From Gracilariopsis chorda (Eukaryota > Rhodophyta > Florideophyceae > Gracilariales > Gracilariaceae), in contig NBIV01000364.1 of NCBI GenBank assembly GCA_003194525.1, positions 1 through 52,091 on the forward strand: a stretch of 52,091 nucleotides of DNA, in the 5' to 3' direction. The number at the start of each line of letters is the position of its first letter. Within the stretch, counting starts at the first letter, position 1. The position numbers and the translations under genes were made by a program. A model generated the notes under the pieces. The model worked only from the letters and a program-made list of their open reading frames with translations. It ran no database searches and was not told the origin of the DNA. This document shows, one piece after another, positions 32,915 through 42,248 of this stretch.

Positions 32915-35900
32915 ATGGATTCATTCGGTGGCATCAAGATTGAAAAGTTGGGCGAGGATAACTTCCATGTATGGAAGCAAAAGGTTGAGTTGCTGCTTGC
33001 ACTCAAGGACCTCGATGACCATCTTGAATCAACCAGGCCTACGGACGATGACGAGTTGTCAGCATGGAAGAAGAAAGACGCCAAGGCCAGGGCTGTTATT
33101 GGTCTCAGCATCAGTGATGAGCATTTGGACCATGTGAGGGATACCGAGAATGCTGCGGAAATGTGGAATGCCATTTGCGATGTGTTCCAGCGTAAAACGC
33201 TGCTCAACCGAATCAATGCAAGACGTGCCTTCTACACAGCCAAGATGCGAGATGATGAGAAAATGTTACACTTCATCAATCGTGTTCGTCATCTTGCATC
33301 GGATCTGAAGAGCATGGACGTAGTGGTTGAGGAGGAAGACATCGCTATGGCAATCCTATGTGGGCTACCAGACCGCTTCGAACACCTCATTGTCGCTATT
33401 GACACCACGATTGGTGATCGTAAACTCGATTTAGAGTTTGTGAAGAGTCGTTTGCTGCAAGAGGAACAGCGAATGAACGATCGTGCCAAGGAGGAGTCCG
33501 GAAGTGACACGGCTTTGGTCGGTGCGCAGTCACGAAAGAAGTCCATGGTGTGCTACTACTGTGGTAAGAAGGGGCATATCCAGAGAAACTGTTTCAAGAG
33601 ACAACGTGACGAAGCTAGCAAAGAGCAGAGTGCTGCCGCAAACCCAGCTGTGCAGACCGATCTCGGCAACGAGAAACGAGGATGTGACAGTGACTCTGAC
33701 TTTGTTTGTCTCATTGCGACAGGTTCTGTGGAAGAAAGTATCAGTGACTGGATCATTGACTCTGGTGCCACCGCCCATATGACGTATGACGAGTCCATGT
33801 TTGACAGTTATAGCAAAAGAGAGTCTGCCGGTGTGAGTATCGGCAATGACTCGAAGCTGGAGTCTCTTGGTCATGGCAGTGTCCACCTCGATCTCGCTGT
33901 TGAAGGGCGTAAGAGCAAGTGCCGGTTGGGTGAAGTAGTGCACGTACCGAATCTAAGGTATCATCTGCTGTCAGTATCTGCGATGTGTGACCTGGGTGCG
34001 CGAGTGGTGTTTGACAAAACCAAAGTATGTGTATACAAAGGCAACACCATGATCGCCCAGGGCCGTCGCATCAAAGGACTGTACTACCTATGTACCGCGA
34101 TTGAAGTACCAGAAGACATGGACAACGCACTTGTGACTGACCTGTCACTATGGCATGCTCGAATGGCTCATGTGAATGTGGATGGTATCAAACATATGGC
34201 TCGTAACGGTGTTGTGTCAGGGCTGAATGTGGACTTGAATCAATCGATGGATGTGTGTGACTCTTGTGTAGTGGGAAAATCTACACGTGCTCCAACTCCC
34301 AAGCAAGGGGGGGAACGGGCTTTGCACCCATTGGACCTAGTGCATTCGGACATTTGTGGTCCAATCCAAGTAGGTTCCTTGGGAGGTTCACGCTACTTCG
34401 TCACATTCATCGATGATCACTCCCGTTTTTGCTTCTTGTACATGCTCAAGACCAAGGATGAGGTGTTCCACGTGTTCGTGAAGTGGCTCAAGATGGTTCA
34501 AAATCAGAGTGACCGACATGTGAAAACCATCACCGCACGTGAGTCTGTGCTACATGCGTTACGCACAGACAATGCTGGTGAATATGTGTCAAAGAAGTTT
34601 TCACAAGAGCTTGAACGTCACGGTATTGAACATCAGCGAACGGTGCCTTACAATCCACATCAGAATGGTCTGGCCGAACGGTTCAACCGAACACTCATGG
34701 ACTTGGTGAGATCGATGCTGCATCACAAGAAACTGCCAAAGAGCTTCTGGGCTGAAGCATTGAACGTTGCAGTGTATGTGCGCAATCGAGTCACCTGCAA
34801 GGCCCTTCCGAGTGACGTGACACCACTCGAGATGTGGAGTGGATATGAACCTGACTTGAGCAATCTGCGTGTGTTCGGTAGCCGGTGCTGGTACAAAGTG
34901 GTGGACCACAAGCTGAAGAAGCTGGAGCAACGTGCCGTGGAGGCGATCTTTATTGGGTACACATCTGGATCGAACGGTTATAAACTGTGGGATGCGCAAA
35001 AGAAGAAGGTGGTTGTGTCGAGAGATGTGAGGTTTGACGAATGTAGTGGTTCAGATCAAGGTACTGACCACGTTGATGATGACGACTATGCTGAGATCGA
35101 CATCTCGGACAAGCCGAAATCAAACATCACCTCCACCTCTACTAAACCCACCGATGCTGCCCAAGTTGAAACCGCTGCACCAGATACTCCACCAGAAGAA
35201 GCTTCAGGCAGTGGCCACGATGAGCCCACAGCTGAGACAGAAGTTGAGCCAGATGTACCAGATCCACCACCACTTCGGAGATCCACTCGTGAGCGTAGAG
35301 CGCCTACCTCGTGGTGGCGCGGAACTGCCCTACTCACTGCCAGTGATGACGTCCCATCCTCATACTCCGATGCAGTGTCACGTCCTGATTCAAAAGCGTG
35401 GACCAAGGCCATGAACAGTGAGTACGAGTCTCTGATGGAGCATGACACATGGGAGTTAGTGCCAAGGCCAGCTGACAGCAACGTGATATCATCCAAGTGG
35501 GTATTTGTGCAAAAATATGAGGCTGGCGACAACGATGAACCGACAGTGAGGTACAAGGCTCGTGTGGTGGCTCGAGGGTTTCTGCAGATCGAAGGTGTAG
35601 ACTTCTCCGAGACGTATGCACCAGTGGTCAAATTCACATCCATTAGAATGATTCTGTCCATTGTAGCAGTGCAGGACTATCATCTGCACCAGATGGATGT
35701 GAAGACTGCATTCTTGAATGGCGACCTGGAAGAGACTGTGTACATGGAGCAGCCGGACGGATTCATCAAGCCTGGGAACGAGGACTTGGTATGCCTTCTC
35801 AAGAAAGCCATCTATGGGCTACGACAGGCATCAAGGCAGTGGTTTGCAAAGATGTACTTGTTCCTCGTTGGTTGGATGGATCTGAAGCCAAACGTCGCAG

Positions 35901-36940
35901 ACGAGTGCGTCTACACCGGAGAGGTACTGGGAGCGCTTGTGATCATTGCTCTTTATGTGGACGACTTGCTCATTGCGAGTCCAAGTATGGAGACAATGAA
36001 TCGCGTAAAGCGTGAACTGTCAAAACGTTTTCAGATGAAGGATCTCAGTGAAGCGCGCATGGTACTTGGGTTCGAGATCCATCGTGATCGATCCAAAAGA
36101 CAGCTGTACCTGACACAGTCTGCATACACGCGTAAGGTCTTAGAACGTTTTGGCATGTTGCAATGCAAACCAATGGACACTCCCATGGACTCCGGTGCTG
36201 ACCTCACTAAGGTAGAAGAGCCTCTGACGAACATCCCGTATCGCCAGGTGATCGGTTGTCTGATGTATCTCTCTGTTGGCACTCGACCGGACATCTCGTT
36301 TGCAGTGTCCAAGCTAGCCAAGTATGTCGAGAAACCTGGAGAGACTCATTGGAAAGCGGTCAAGCGTGTTCTGCGTTACCTCTATGGCACTCGCTCCCTC
36401 GGACTTACTTATGGCACCACGACTGATACTCAGCTGTATGGATACGTAGACTCTGACTGGGCAGGTGATACATCCAACCGCAAGTCCACCAGTGGGTATG
36501 TGTTCATGATGTGCGGTGCTCCTGTGTCTTGGAGCTCGCGCCAACAGGAAGTAGTTGCATTGTCTAGCGCTGAGGCTGAGTATGTGAGTCTGTGCAGTGG
36601 GACGAAGGAAGCGATCTGGCTGAGACGACTGTGGAGTGGCATTGGCAACGCAAGTGGACTACACGTGGATGAGTCAGTGACGCTAATGGTTGAGCCCACA
36701 ACTGTGTACGTGGACAACCAAGGTTGCATCGACCTTGCTCGAAATGGAGTTGTGAACAAGCGTACTAAGCACATTGATATTCGCTTTCACTTCACCAGAG
36801 AGGCTCTACGCGACAAAGCCGTCCAGTTGCAGTACTGTTCCACGGAAGACATGGTTGCCGATATGCTGACGAAAGCGCTCGGTCGAGTTAAGCTGGCAAG
36901 GTTCCGCGGTGACTGTGGCTTGCTCCCCTTAGACCTTTGA
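32915..36940 (+). CDS. Copia Gag-Pol polyprotein, intact, 1341 aa
   Basis: A single frame encodes the capsid, protease, integrase, reverse transcriptase and RNase H needed to copy and insert the element. Gag (about 1-200) is of UBN2/copia type. The CCHC zinc knuckle CYYCGKKGHIQRNC is at 213-226. The protease active site is DSGA at 282-285. Integrase has the zinc site H414, H419, C448, C451 and the catalytic D479, D552, E588 (35 residues between D552 and E588). Reverse transcriptase has D928 in MDVKTAFLNG and YVDD at 1014-1017. RNase H has D1179 (DSDW), E1220 or E1222 and D1267, with KHIDIRFHF and ADMLTKAL blocks near the end. The start at 32915 has a strong context (A at -3, G at +4) and the usual N-terminal motif follows at once. 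Length is normal and all catalytic residues are present. The stop is 20 bp before the 3' LTR. Confidence 0.97.
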   Translation: MDSFGGIKIEKLGEDNFHVWKQKVELLLALKDLDDHLESTRPTDDDELSAWKKKDAKARAVIGLSISDEHLDHVRDTENAAEMWNAICDVFQRKTLLNRINARRAFYTAKMRDDEKMLHFINRVRHLASDLKSMDVVVEEEDIAMAILCGLPDRFEHLIVAIDTTIGDRKLDLEFVKSRLLQEEQRMNDRAKEESGSDTALVGAQSRKKSMVCYYCGKKGHIQRNCFKRQRDEASKEQSAAANPAVQTDLGNEKRGCDSDSDFVCLIATGSVEESISDWIIDSGATAHMTYDESMFDSYSKRESAGVSIGNDSKLESLGHGSVHLDLAVEGRKSKCRLGEVVHVPNLRYHLLSVSAMCDLGARVVFDKTKVCVYKGNTMIAQGRRIKGLYYLCTAIEVPEDMDNALVTDLSLWHARMAHVNVDGIKHMARNGVVSGLNVDLNQSMDVCDSCVVGKSTRAPTPKQGGERALHPLDLVHSDICGPIQVGSLGGSRYFVTFIDDHSRFCFLYMLKTKDEVFHVFVKWLKMVQNQSDRHVKTITARESVLHALRTDNAGEYVSKKFSQELERHGIEHQRTVPYNPHQNGLAERFNRTLMDLVRSMLHHKKLPKSFWAEALNVAVYVRNRVTCKALPSDVTPLEMWSGYEPDLSNLRVFGSRCWYKVVDHKLKKLEQRAVEAIFIGYTSGSNGYKLWDAQKKKVVVSRDVRFDECSGSDQGTDHVDDDDYAEIDISDKPKSNITSTSTKPTDAAQVETAAPDTPPEEASGSGHDEPTAETEVEPDVPDPPPLRRSTRERRAPTSWWRGTALLTASDDVPSSYSDAVSRPDSKAWTKAMNSEYESLMEHDTWELVPRPADSNVISSKWVFVQKYEAGDNDEPTVRYKARVVARGFLQIEGVDFSETYAPVVKFTSIRMILSIVAVQDYHLHQMDVKTAFLNGDLEETVYMEQPDGFIKPGNEDLVCLLKKAIYGLRQASRQWFAKMYLFLVGWMDLKPNVADECVYTGEVLGALVIIALYVDDLLIASPSMETMNRVKRELSKRFQMKDLSEARMVLGFEIHRDRSKRQLYLTQSAYTRKVLERFGMLQCKPMDTPMDSGADLTKVEEPLTNIPYRQVIGCLMYLSVGTRPDISFAVSKLAKYVEKPGETHWKAVKRVLRYLYGTRSLGLTYGTTTDTQLYGYVDSDWAGDTSNRKSTSGYVFMMCGAPVSWSSRQQEVVALSSAEAEYVSLCSGTKEAIWLRRLWSGIGNASGLHVDESVTLMVEPTTVYVDNQGCIDLARNGVVNKRTKHIDIRFHFTREALRDKAVQLQYCSTEDMVADMLTKALGRVKLARFRGDCGLLPLDL

Positions 36941-36949
36941 AGTCAGTGA

Positions 36950-36960
36950 CAGAGGGGGGG
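36950..36960 (+). other. Copia polypurine tract
   Basis: CAGAGGGGGGG ends directly at the TG of the 3' LTR. This is the plus-strand primer in LTR elements. Confidence 0.85.
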
Positions 36961-37739
36961 TGTTGGCAGTAGTACCTGTGCTGTCACTGAAAACCAAATG
37001 TTCCGGGGAGCATGGGCTGTTTTAGAGGGTACCTCTGCAAAAGCGCATATGCGCGTGTGCGCGAACCCAACGTGAAACTGGCTTCTGATTGGCTACTGCA
37101 AATGTACATATGCAACGTGGTGCGTACAAGTGGTATGGCATAACTGGATCGGTTGGACACACCCACGTGTCCAGCTACTACAGTGGTCACAGTGTACGTT
37201 GTGTGCAGGGGGTACTGGTGAAGTGGTTGACACCTGGTACAAGTGGTACAGCAGTGGTTGGTACAATGGTAAGGTGCGCATGCACTGTCAACAGGTTTAC
37301 ACATGCACGGGTATATTGATGACGTGGGTGTTGTGTGCATTGCCACATGATGACATGGCACTAACACCACAGGTTACGTGCCGACTTACCGTGACGTGTT
37401 GACTTACCGTGATGTGTTGGCATGTGCTGGCGTGTGTTGGAGTCGTGAATTTGTGCCTTGTCATGGTCATGTGTATGCACGTAACTATTACAGAACATTG
37501 GTGCGTTGGTGTGCGTTGGTGTAATGAGGTTGTGCTGAGCTGGCTATGTCATGTTAGATGATGATTGGTAGTATTGAGTGTCCCTGCTTAGTGGTTTAGG
37601 TTTTACTTGTAGTTGGTGTTCCCGCGCAATTCGAGTTTAGAGTGGTATATAAGATGTGCCTGAAGGACCTCCAAGTAAATCCAAGCCAGAGCTGGCGAAC
37701 TTCCCTTCCATCCCCTCAACTTCCTTTCAACTTTCAACA
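36961..37739 (+). repeat. Copia 3' LTR
   Basis: Appears base-for-base equal to the 5' LTR, offset 6044. LTRs are made identical at insertion, so this points to a very recent event or recent conversion. Confidence 0.95.
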
Positions 37740-37744
37740 GACAT
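37740..37744. repeat. Copia target site duplication, right copy (GACAT)
   Basis: Second copy of the duplication. Merging it with the left copy restores the MULE inverted repeat, an independent check on the boundary. Confidence 0.93.
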
Positions 37745-37774
37745 ATGCGGCATAAACTAGATTCACCGAACCCC
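37740..37774 (-). repeat. Right inverted repeat arm of the MULE, outer tip
   Basis: The sequence GACATATGCGGCATAAA followed by TAGATTCACCGAACCCC mirrors 25740-25774 with only three or four differences. The first five bases (GACAT) are the second copy of the Copia target duplication. Similarity stops sharply after CCCC at 37774. Confidence 0.82.
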
Positions 37775-37852
37775 TATTTTATTGTGACCTGGCGAAACAA
37801 AGGTAGCTGGTACCAGTTATCTGCATAAAGCTATTAAGCACTTCAAAGATTG
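37775..37852. other. Short spacer between MULE and hAT
   Basis: 78 bp of sequence that belongs to neither element. Its last eight bases are the hAT target duplication. Confidence 0.6.
37845..37852. repeat. hAT target site duplication, left copy
   Basis: AAAGATTG. The right counterpart shows AAAG at 42249-42252, after which the Gypsy LTR starts. The remaining ATTG should lie beyond the right edge of the window, after the Gypsy element. Confidence 0.65.
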
Positions 37853-37869
37853 CTACGATAAAATGACTG
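37853..37869 (+). repeat. hAT left terminal inverted repeat
   Basis: CTACGATAAAATGACTG, exact inverse of 42232-42248. Confidence 0.88.
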
Positions 37870-38102
37870 GTCATTTGACTCCAATCATTATTTGACTGCT
37901 TCCTAATCTGAACCAGTCTAAGTAAAACCTTGTTTGACTGGAACGACAATCATCCTCTTTGAATGCATTCAAAAGTTTGAATGGAATGGCAGTCAAACTG
38001 GAGCTTCTTATCAAGAATTTTGACGAGTCTGAACCCAAAAGGTTGACTGCATTCAAACTTTGAATAAAAAGCAGTGAAAATTGAAAAACGTTTGACTGCT
38101 TC
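37870..38102. repeat. Left subterminal repeats of the hAT
   Basis: Many copies of TTTGACTGC, TTTGACTCC and TTTGACTGG, and the complement CAGTCAAA, occur here, often followed by ATTCAAAAGTTTGAATGG. Such clusters near hAT ends are binding sites for the transposase in studied elements (for example Ac/Ds). Confidence 0.75.
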
Positions 38103-38109
38103 TGATAAC

Positions 38110-38640
38110 CGTCGTCGTCTTGCCTGGTATCAGTATCGTGCGGTAGCAGTGCCCCAAGTGAGTGCCAGGTGAAAACGTTCCACACTAGCACTGAAGTCCA
38201 AAGACAACGAAACGATACTACTGCCATCTGCACTTATCGAAACACACTACAGACGATCCGTATGGCTGCGGAGAGCCTGTACCATTGCCTTGCCACCCCA
38301 TGCGTCCCACAATCGAATCTCGTGGTTCTCGTTCGTACGTACCACTCCCATCGCGTTTGCGATGATTCCAATGCATCGCTCTTCGGTTGAACCTGAGTCT
38401 CCTGTTGGAACCGAGTTCTGCTCAGCATCAATTCCAGAGCATCCAAGACATGAATGCGCACACCCTTTGATGCAACTAATATCTCGTGTTCACTTGTCTG
38501 ATTCTTTCCCCGACTCTCTCGCCCACTTTGCACTCCATAATGTGCTTCACATTCCCCGTTTCTCTGTGCTAAACAGTTATCTTCATGTCTTCATCAACGC
38601 TGACGATGCTGCTCTGGTCCCCTAGAAATGTGGCTTGTTC
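38110..38640 (-). pseudogene. WD40-repeat-like relic inside the hAT
   Basis: On the minus strand, in changing frames, pieces of WD40 repeats can be read. Near 38297-38345 there is ENHEIRLWDAWGGKAM followed by a SHTDRL block. Then, after a TAG, comes CVSISADGSSIVSLSLD near 38190-38235. Further upstream is SSIVSVDEDMKITV near 38575-38610. The W-D pair, the H-x-D-x-V/L block and the S-x-DG-x-x-I-x-S block are the standard WD40 pattern of beta-propeller repeats. Stops and shifts make it non-functional. Its place inside the hAT suggests a captured host gene fragment or an accessory gene. I could not assign a host gene. Confidence 0.5.
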
Positions 38641-38664
38641 TACTCTGGGAGGGCCAATCGGCGC

Positions 38665-39060
38665 CTAGTCATCTTGAATGGATTCTGGGAAAATGTCCAA
38701 GGACCTGTGACCTCCAGTGGCAGTATCATGCTTTGAAACCCCAATCATTCCATCGCCGTCTTCCCAGACAATCCATACTTGATCGTCCTCAAAGGATTTG
38801 CAAACCACATGACCGTTCTTGCGAATGATTTGCAGAGTCCTTCCGCTTTCTTGCTGCAGATTTCCTGATGATGCTCTTACCCATGGTCTTGGCGCGACAC
38901 TTTCAATGCTCTCAATGAATTCTTTTATCTGCTCATTCTGCGTTGCATGCCACAGCACCCGTCCGTATAGCTGACACCATATTTCACGCGGAATCTCGTT
39001 TACGAACACGCTACTCAGCCTAGCGTCCGTGTGGTGTTCACGAACAGTCGGAAGCAGCAC
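38665..39060 (-). CDS. Hypothetical ORF inside the hAT, possibly linked to the WD40 relic
   Basis: This 131-codon frame runs from 39060 to 38665. It is not low-complexity (residues include REIWCQLYGRVLWHA and VWIVWEDGDGMIGVSKHD) and ends SIQDD. I do not recognise the family. The tryptophan-rich, beta-strand-like C-terminal half and its position directly upstream of the WD40 relic on the same strand suggest it was the preceding part of that gene. Its methionine lies two bases from the MITE boundary, so any longer N-terminus would have been cut off by that insertion. Confidence 0.35.
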   Translation of the reverse strand: MLLPTVREHHTDARLSSVFVNEIPREIWCQLYGRVLWHATQNEQIKEFIESIESVAPRPWVRASSGNLQQESGRTLQIIRKNGHVVCKSFEDDQVWIVWEDGDGMIGVSKHDTATGGHRSLDIFPESIQDD

Positions 39061-39062
39061 TA

Positions 39063-39432
39063 GTGTCTATCCGCCCGGACGAAATGTTGCCAAATGATTA
39101 TTTTTTGAAGGTTTCGAACCTTTCATAAACGTGTCAAAAACGGTGTTTTTGAATCAAAAGTACGTTTTTGATATCAAAAAAGCCGGTTTTCTAAAGCTTT
39201 GTAGTAAATTAGACACATTTTACGAGCACATCTCTATTAAACCATCTGCTTGTCTTATGTTTCGGCTTCTCACCTAGCATAAACAACAGAAGCTCAGAAT
39301 TTTTGCAATACAAAAACAAGTTGCATAACTTATACAGACTACAAACGGCGAAAAAATCCGATCAAAATAACTAAAATTAAAGGTTAAGTTGATTGTTTTG
39401 ACCTCATATGAGGTCAGCGGTCGGATAGACAC
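39063..39432. mobile_element. MITE, 370 bp, Tc1/mariner-like (TA target)
   Basis: GTGTCTATCCG at 39063-39073 and CGGATAGACAC at 39422-39432 are inverse copies, with three to four further partly matching bases. Each end is directly flanked by TA (39061-39062 and 39433-39434), the target duplication of Tc1/mariner elements. The interior is AT-rich, has runs such as CAAAAACGGTGTTTTTG, and has no coding frame. It lies inside the hAT, between the transposase stop and the 38665-39060 frame, so it entered after the hAT. Confidence 0.8.
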
Positions 39433-39477
39433 TAGAATGCCAGGCTAAAAAAGTGGAAAAACTGAATATGTCAAAGT

Positions 39478-41930
39478 TTACAGGTACTGCAGCAACCCGA
39501 AATCGAAGTCTTCATTTTCGTTCATAGCGATATTCAAGAGAGGGTCTGTATTACCGCTTCCCACCAACAGCCGCGCTGGAATCTGGGATTTCCATTCGGG
39601 GTTTGACATTTCTGGTACATCGCTTGGTATAAGGTCGAGATTGCAGTGGAGGAAGAGCAACATATCGACAAAAGCGGAATCGTGCCGGGTTCGACGGCTG
39701 CTGAGAAAGGATCCAGCTGTTCCAAAATCCCTGTCGATTCGGGCGGAGGAAACAGGGTGCCCAAGAACGGCACGGGCAACGACGCTGAGACTAGGATACT
39801 TCGAACCTTTTGTCCGCCACCAATTCAAAAGATTTCGTGAGGTAACATCTCCAGGAAGGGCGCGCTCGTGGTCTAAGTATGAATTTATTTCTGCACGAAC
39901 AGATTCTTCCGCAGTGCTCAGAGACTCTTCCACAGGTGTGTCATCGCAGGCAAACTCTTCGAAATCCCAAAGGTTGTTGAAATTCTTTGTCTTGTCCACC
40001 CCCTGAGACTCTAACACAATACTCTTGTCCCCATGAATCGACTGACGCTCACCTTCTTCAACTCCGCCATTTTGTGCCTGTTCGCATTTGATACAGAGAT
40101 CAACTATTTCGTCCATAATGCGGTTTCGATGCTTTTCGGCGTCAAAAGGCTCCAGAATATAACCCAAACAGTTTAGTTTCCGATGAACAAGATGCATGAA
40201 GACCTGCATCTCTAGCATTGAGGAGCGTGGAGTGCCATTATAACTTTTATAAAATCTTTTCTGTAGTGCGTTGCTTAGAAGTACTCGAGTGTGCTTGGTC
40301 AAGTTGCAGAGATGTAACGGATCTCTCGTCATTGGTTGGCGGTTCGGTGCCTCATAATCTTCTCTCGACGGATCATATATTTCTAAAGGCTCTTCGCTAT
40401 TCAGAAGATGGCGGTTCAAACGACATAAGGCCAGAAAACCATCAATTCTGGCGGGGAAGGTCGTCAACTGGGCCTGCTTCATAATTTCGCTCACAGGGAG
40501 CATCAACGAAAACAGTTCCACCAGGTTCTCGTTCTCGGCTATAAGTGGGAACACCTTCATCTCGTTCCGTTCATAATGAATAACCAACGTCCCCCGAAGC
40601 CGTAGAAACCTTTCTCAAAGTCAAACAGTTGACAACCAACGATGCGAAACATCCGAAAGAAGCTTCAAACGTTTTGTACTATTCTTCTCCTGAGTCTCCT
40701 TAATTTTTGCTTCATAACAGAGCTTTTGTTGACATGCTCTATGACCTTTTTTACGTCCTTTAGCAATCGTCGTGCACCATTATTGCGAATATTGACGCAG
40801 TTCAAACCTGTCCCGAAAGCCTCAACCAGAACGCAATTAAACATATGAGGCAAACACCAGTCCCATGATCCAGGTATCAAAACGGAACAGAGTCTTTTGA
40901 CATCTGACCCACTGTCAGATGTCGAAGACAAAATGTTATCGTAGCTTACATTAAATTCCAATTGTATCTTGTTTGTCTACAACTGTAGAATGTCGGACAA
41001 GCGATGGCCTGTCAAAAGATCACCAGATGAACAAAGGTGGCGCACAGCTAGCAGAACAGACTTAACTTCCCACTCCCGGCTTACGTAAAATAGTCTTATT
41101 CCAATCTATTTATCCTTAGAAAGACGAGAAATCCACAGGTCCACATTAATATGAAGGAACGCCATAGGTGTAACCCTGATCTCTTTTTTGAGGCTTTTCT
41201 TCAAGGAAGAAGTGGTTCCAATGTACATTTTGACAACTAGTTTTCGAGTCGAATAAGGGTGCAACTGAACTCCGATCTTTGATCTAAAAACCCAATAAAT
41301 GTTCTGAAATCACTACAGGATACCATAGAAAACGGAAAAAACTTTTTGATCATCAACTAAACCAAGTTTATCGAGTGATAACGAGTCGGATTTGTTCTTA
41401 TCAACAGTTGTCGTTCTCTAGGCATCTCACTGGGAATGAAGTTGGTTTTTGCTCAAGTTTTTTGATCGTCTCGAAATCGTATGGTGCTGCAGTCCTAGAT
41501 GATCCGTAATTTAGGAATAACTTTCTTTCATTTGAATAAAGCTGTTACAACGATGAGCCAAGCAATACCATTTTTTTTGTTTTGTGAAGTTATGTTCGAG
41601 AACCACACCAGTGTTGAATTTAATTGATCTGGAAGATCGTTCCAGTAAAAACGGTATGATTGCATATCCTGCAGGAGTATTGAATTGCAGAAGTTGTTTT
41701 TGATATAAATGTGATCCGCTGTTTGAGAAGTGACGTCGTTGCACATCTAATTCTGTTTTGGAGACGTTTGTAATTTGTGGCTGTGATGAAGACATGGAGA
41801 TCAGATAAGTACCTGTAGAATGTTGGAAAGTGAAATGGTACACAGACAAACGAAACAAGAGCTGATGACTACTATGTTTGGTACTGCAGGAAAATAGATA
41901 GAGTGCTATGTGACAGAGCGTCGTCGTCAT
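39478..41930 (-). pseudogene. hAT transposase pseudogene
   Basis: Reading leftward, a possible N-terminal part is at 41930-41511. The RNase H-like core begins near 41140 with INVDLWISRLSKDK, then IGIRLFYVSREWEVKSVLL, TGHRLSDILQL and the asparagine/serine-rich YDNILSSTSDSG. A CLPHMFNCVLVEAF block and KKVIEHVNKSSVMKQKL follow, then VSHRWLSTV near 40630. The last frame (40587-39478) ends with the hAT dimerisation domain: LLNWWRTKGSKYPSLSVVAR and RIDRDFGTAG, about residues 253-320. In-frame stops are at 41108-41106 and 40979-40977, with two TGA codons near 40610, plus a frame change between 40665 and 40587. The enzyme would cut and rejoin the hAT ends; this copy cannot be made intact. The C-terminal third is open over 370 codons. 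Confidence 0.85.
41141..41510. other. hAT interior without clear coding remnant
   Basis: Between the possible N-terminal part and the recognisable DLW core the frames are short. Decayed coding sequence is expected here but I could not align it. Confidence 0.4.
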
Positions 41931-41979
41931 TTACTCATGCGCTGTCTACGTAAGACATATGTTAGTAGTGGAATGCTTT

Positions 41980-42205
41980 CGTTTCGTTATTTGACTGCAG
42001 TCAAAGAATTGAATGGCTAACACATCAAGCTTTTGACTGCAGTCAAAAGTTTGAATGGCTTACCAACCAGGCTTTTGACTGCATTCAATGTTTTGAATGG
42101 ATTCCTTAGCAAAGCGTTGAAAGAAATCAAATGTTTGACTAAAGTAAGCATTTAAACTATTGAATGCAGTCAAACATACTGTAAGGGACACTTTGACTGC
42201 GCCGG
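41980..42205. repeat. Right subterminal repeats of the hAT
   Basis: Same motif family as at the left end. TTTGACTGCAGTCAAA palindromes occur at about 41989-42006 and 42034-42049, and TTTGACTGCATTCAA, CAGTCAAACA and TTTGACTGCG further right, interleaved with GAATGG. Their presence only inside both ends ties them to this transposon. Confidence 0.75.
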
Positions 42206-42231
42206 CAGCCAAAGAGAGTAAAAATTCGAAG

Positions 42232-42248
42232 CAGTCATTTTATCGTAG
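42232..42248 (-). repeat. hAT right terminal inverted repeat
   Basis: CAGTCATTTTATCGTAG, exact inverse of 37853-37869. Confidence 0.88.

Larger units (their letters stand above)
30917..37739 (+). mobile_element. Complete Ty1/Copia LTR retrotransposon, 6823 bp
   Basis: Two 779-bp LTRs (30917-31695 and 36961-37739) flank a 5.27-kb interior. Reading them side by side I found no difference. The LTRs start TGTTGG and end CAACA. The insertion is flanked by GACAT on both sides. A primer site directly follows the left LTR and a purine tract directly precedes the right one. A single uninterrupted gag-pol frame of 1341 codons has every expected domain in Copia order (integrase before reverse transcriptase). 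Everything needed in cis and trans appears present, so the element looks recently inserted and possibly active. It lies in the right inverted repeat of the MULE. Confidence 0.97.
25740..37774 (+). mobile_element. Mutator-like element (MULE) with long inverted repeats, interrupted by a Copia insertion
   Basis: A left arm starting GGGGTTCAGTGAATC (25740) is matched in inverse by a right arm ending GATTCACCGAACCCC (37774). The right arm is cut at 30916/37740 by the Copia element; removing the Copia and one copy of its target duplication rejoins it. The arms align for about 260 bp at roughly 75-80 percent by eye. Without the insert the MULE is about 5.2 kb. Inside are a C48-type protease relic and a MULE transposase relic, both on the plus strand. 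Long inverted repeats are typical of Mutator elements. Flanking 9-bp direct repeats are not convincing (AATGTTTTT versus TATTTTATT). Confidence 0.8.
37853..42248 (-). mobile_element. hAT DNA transposon, 4396 bp, decayed
   Basis: Perfect 17-bp inverted ends are present: CTACGATAAAATGACTG at 37853-37869 and its complement at 42232-42248. The eight bases before the left end are AAAGATTG. The right end is followed by AAAG and then the LTR of the next Gypsy element. An 8-bp duplication cut after four bases by that insertion explains this. Between the ends are subterminal TTTGACTGC repeats on both sides, a minus-strand hAT transposase relic, a nested MITE and a WD40-like relic. The 8-bp duplication, short inverted ends and subterminal repeats are all hAT traits. 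Confidence 0.87.

Noticed and set aside
35086..35661. 191-codon minus frame inside the Copia gag-pol
   Set aside because: Shadow of the intact plus-strand coding frame; no domain.
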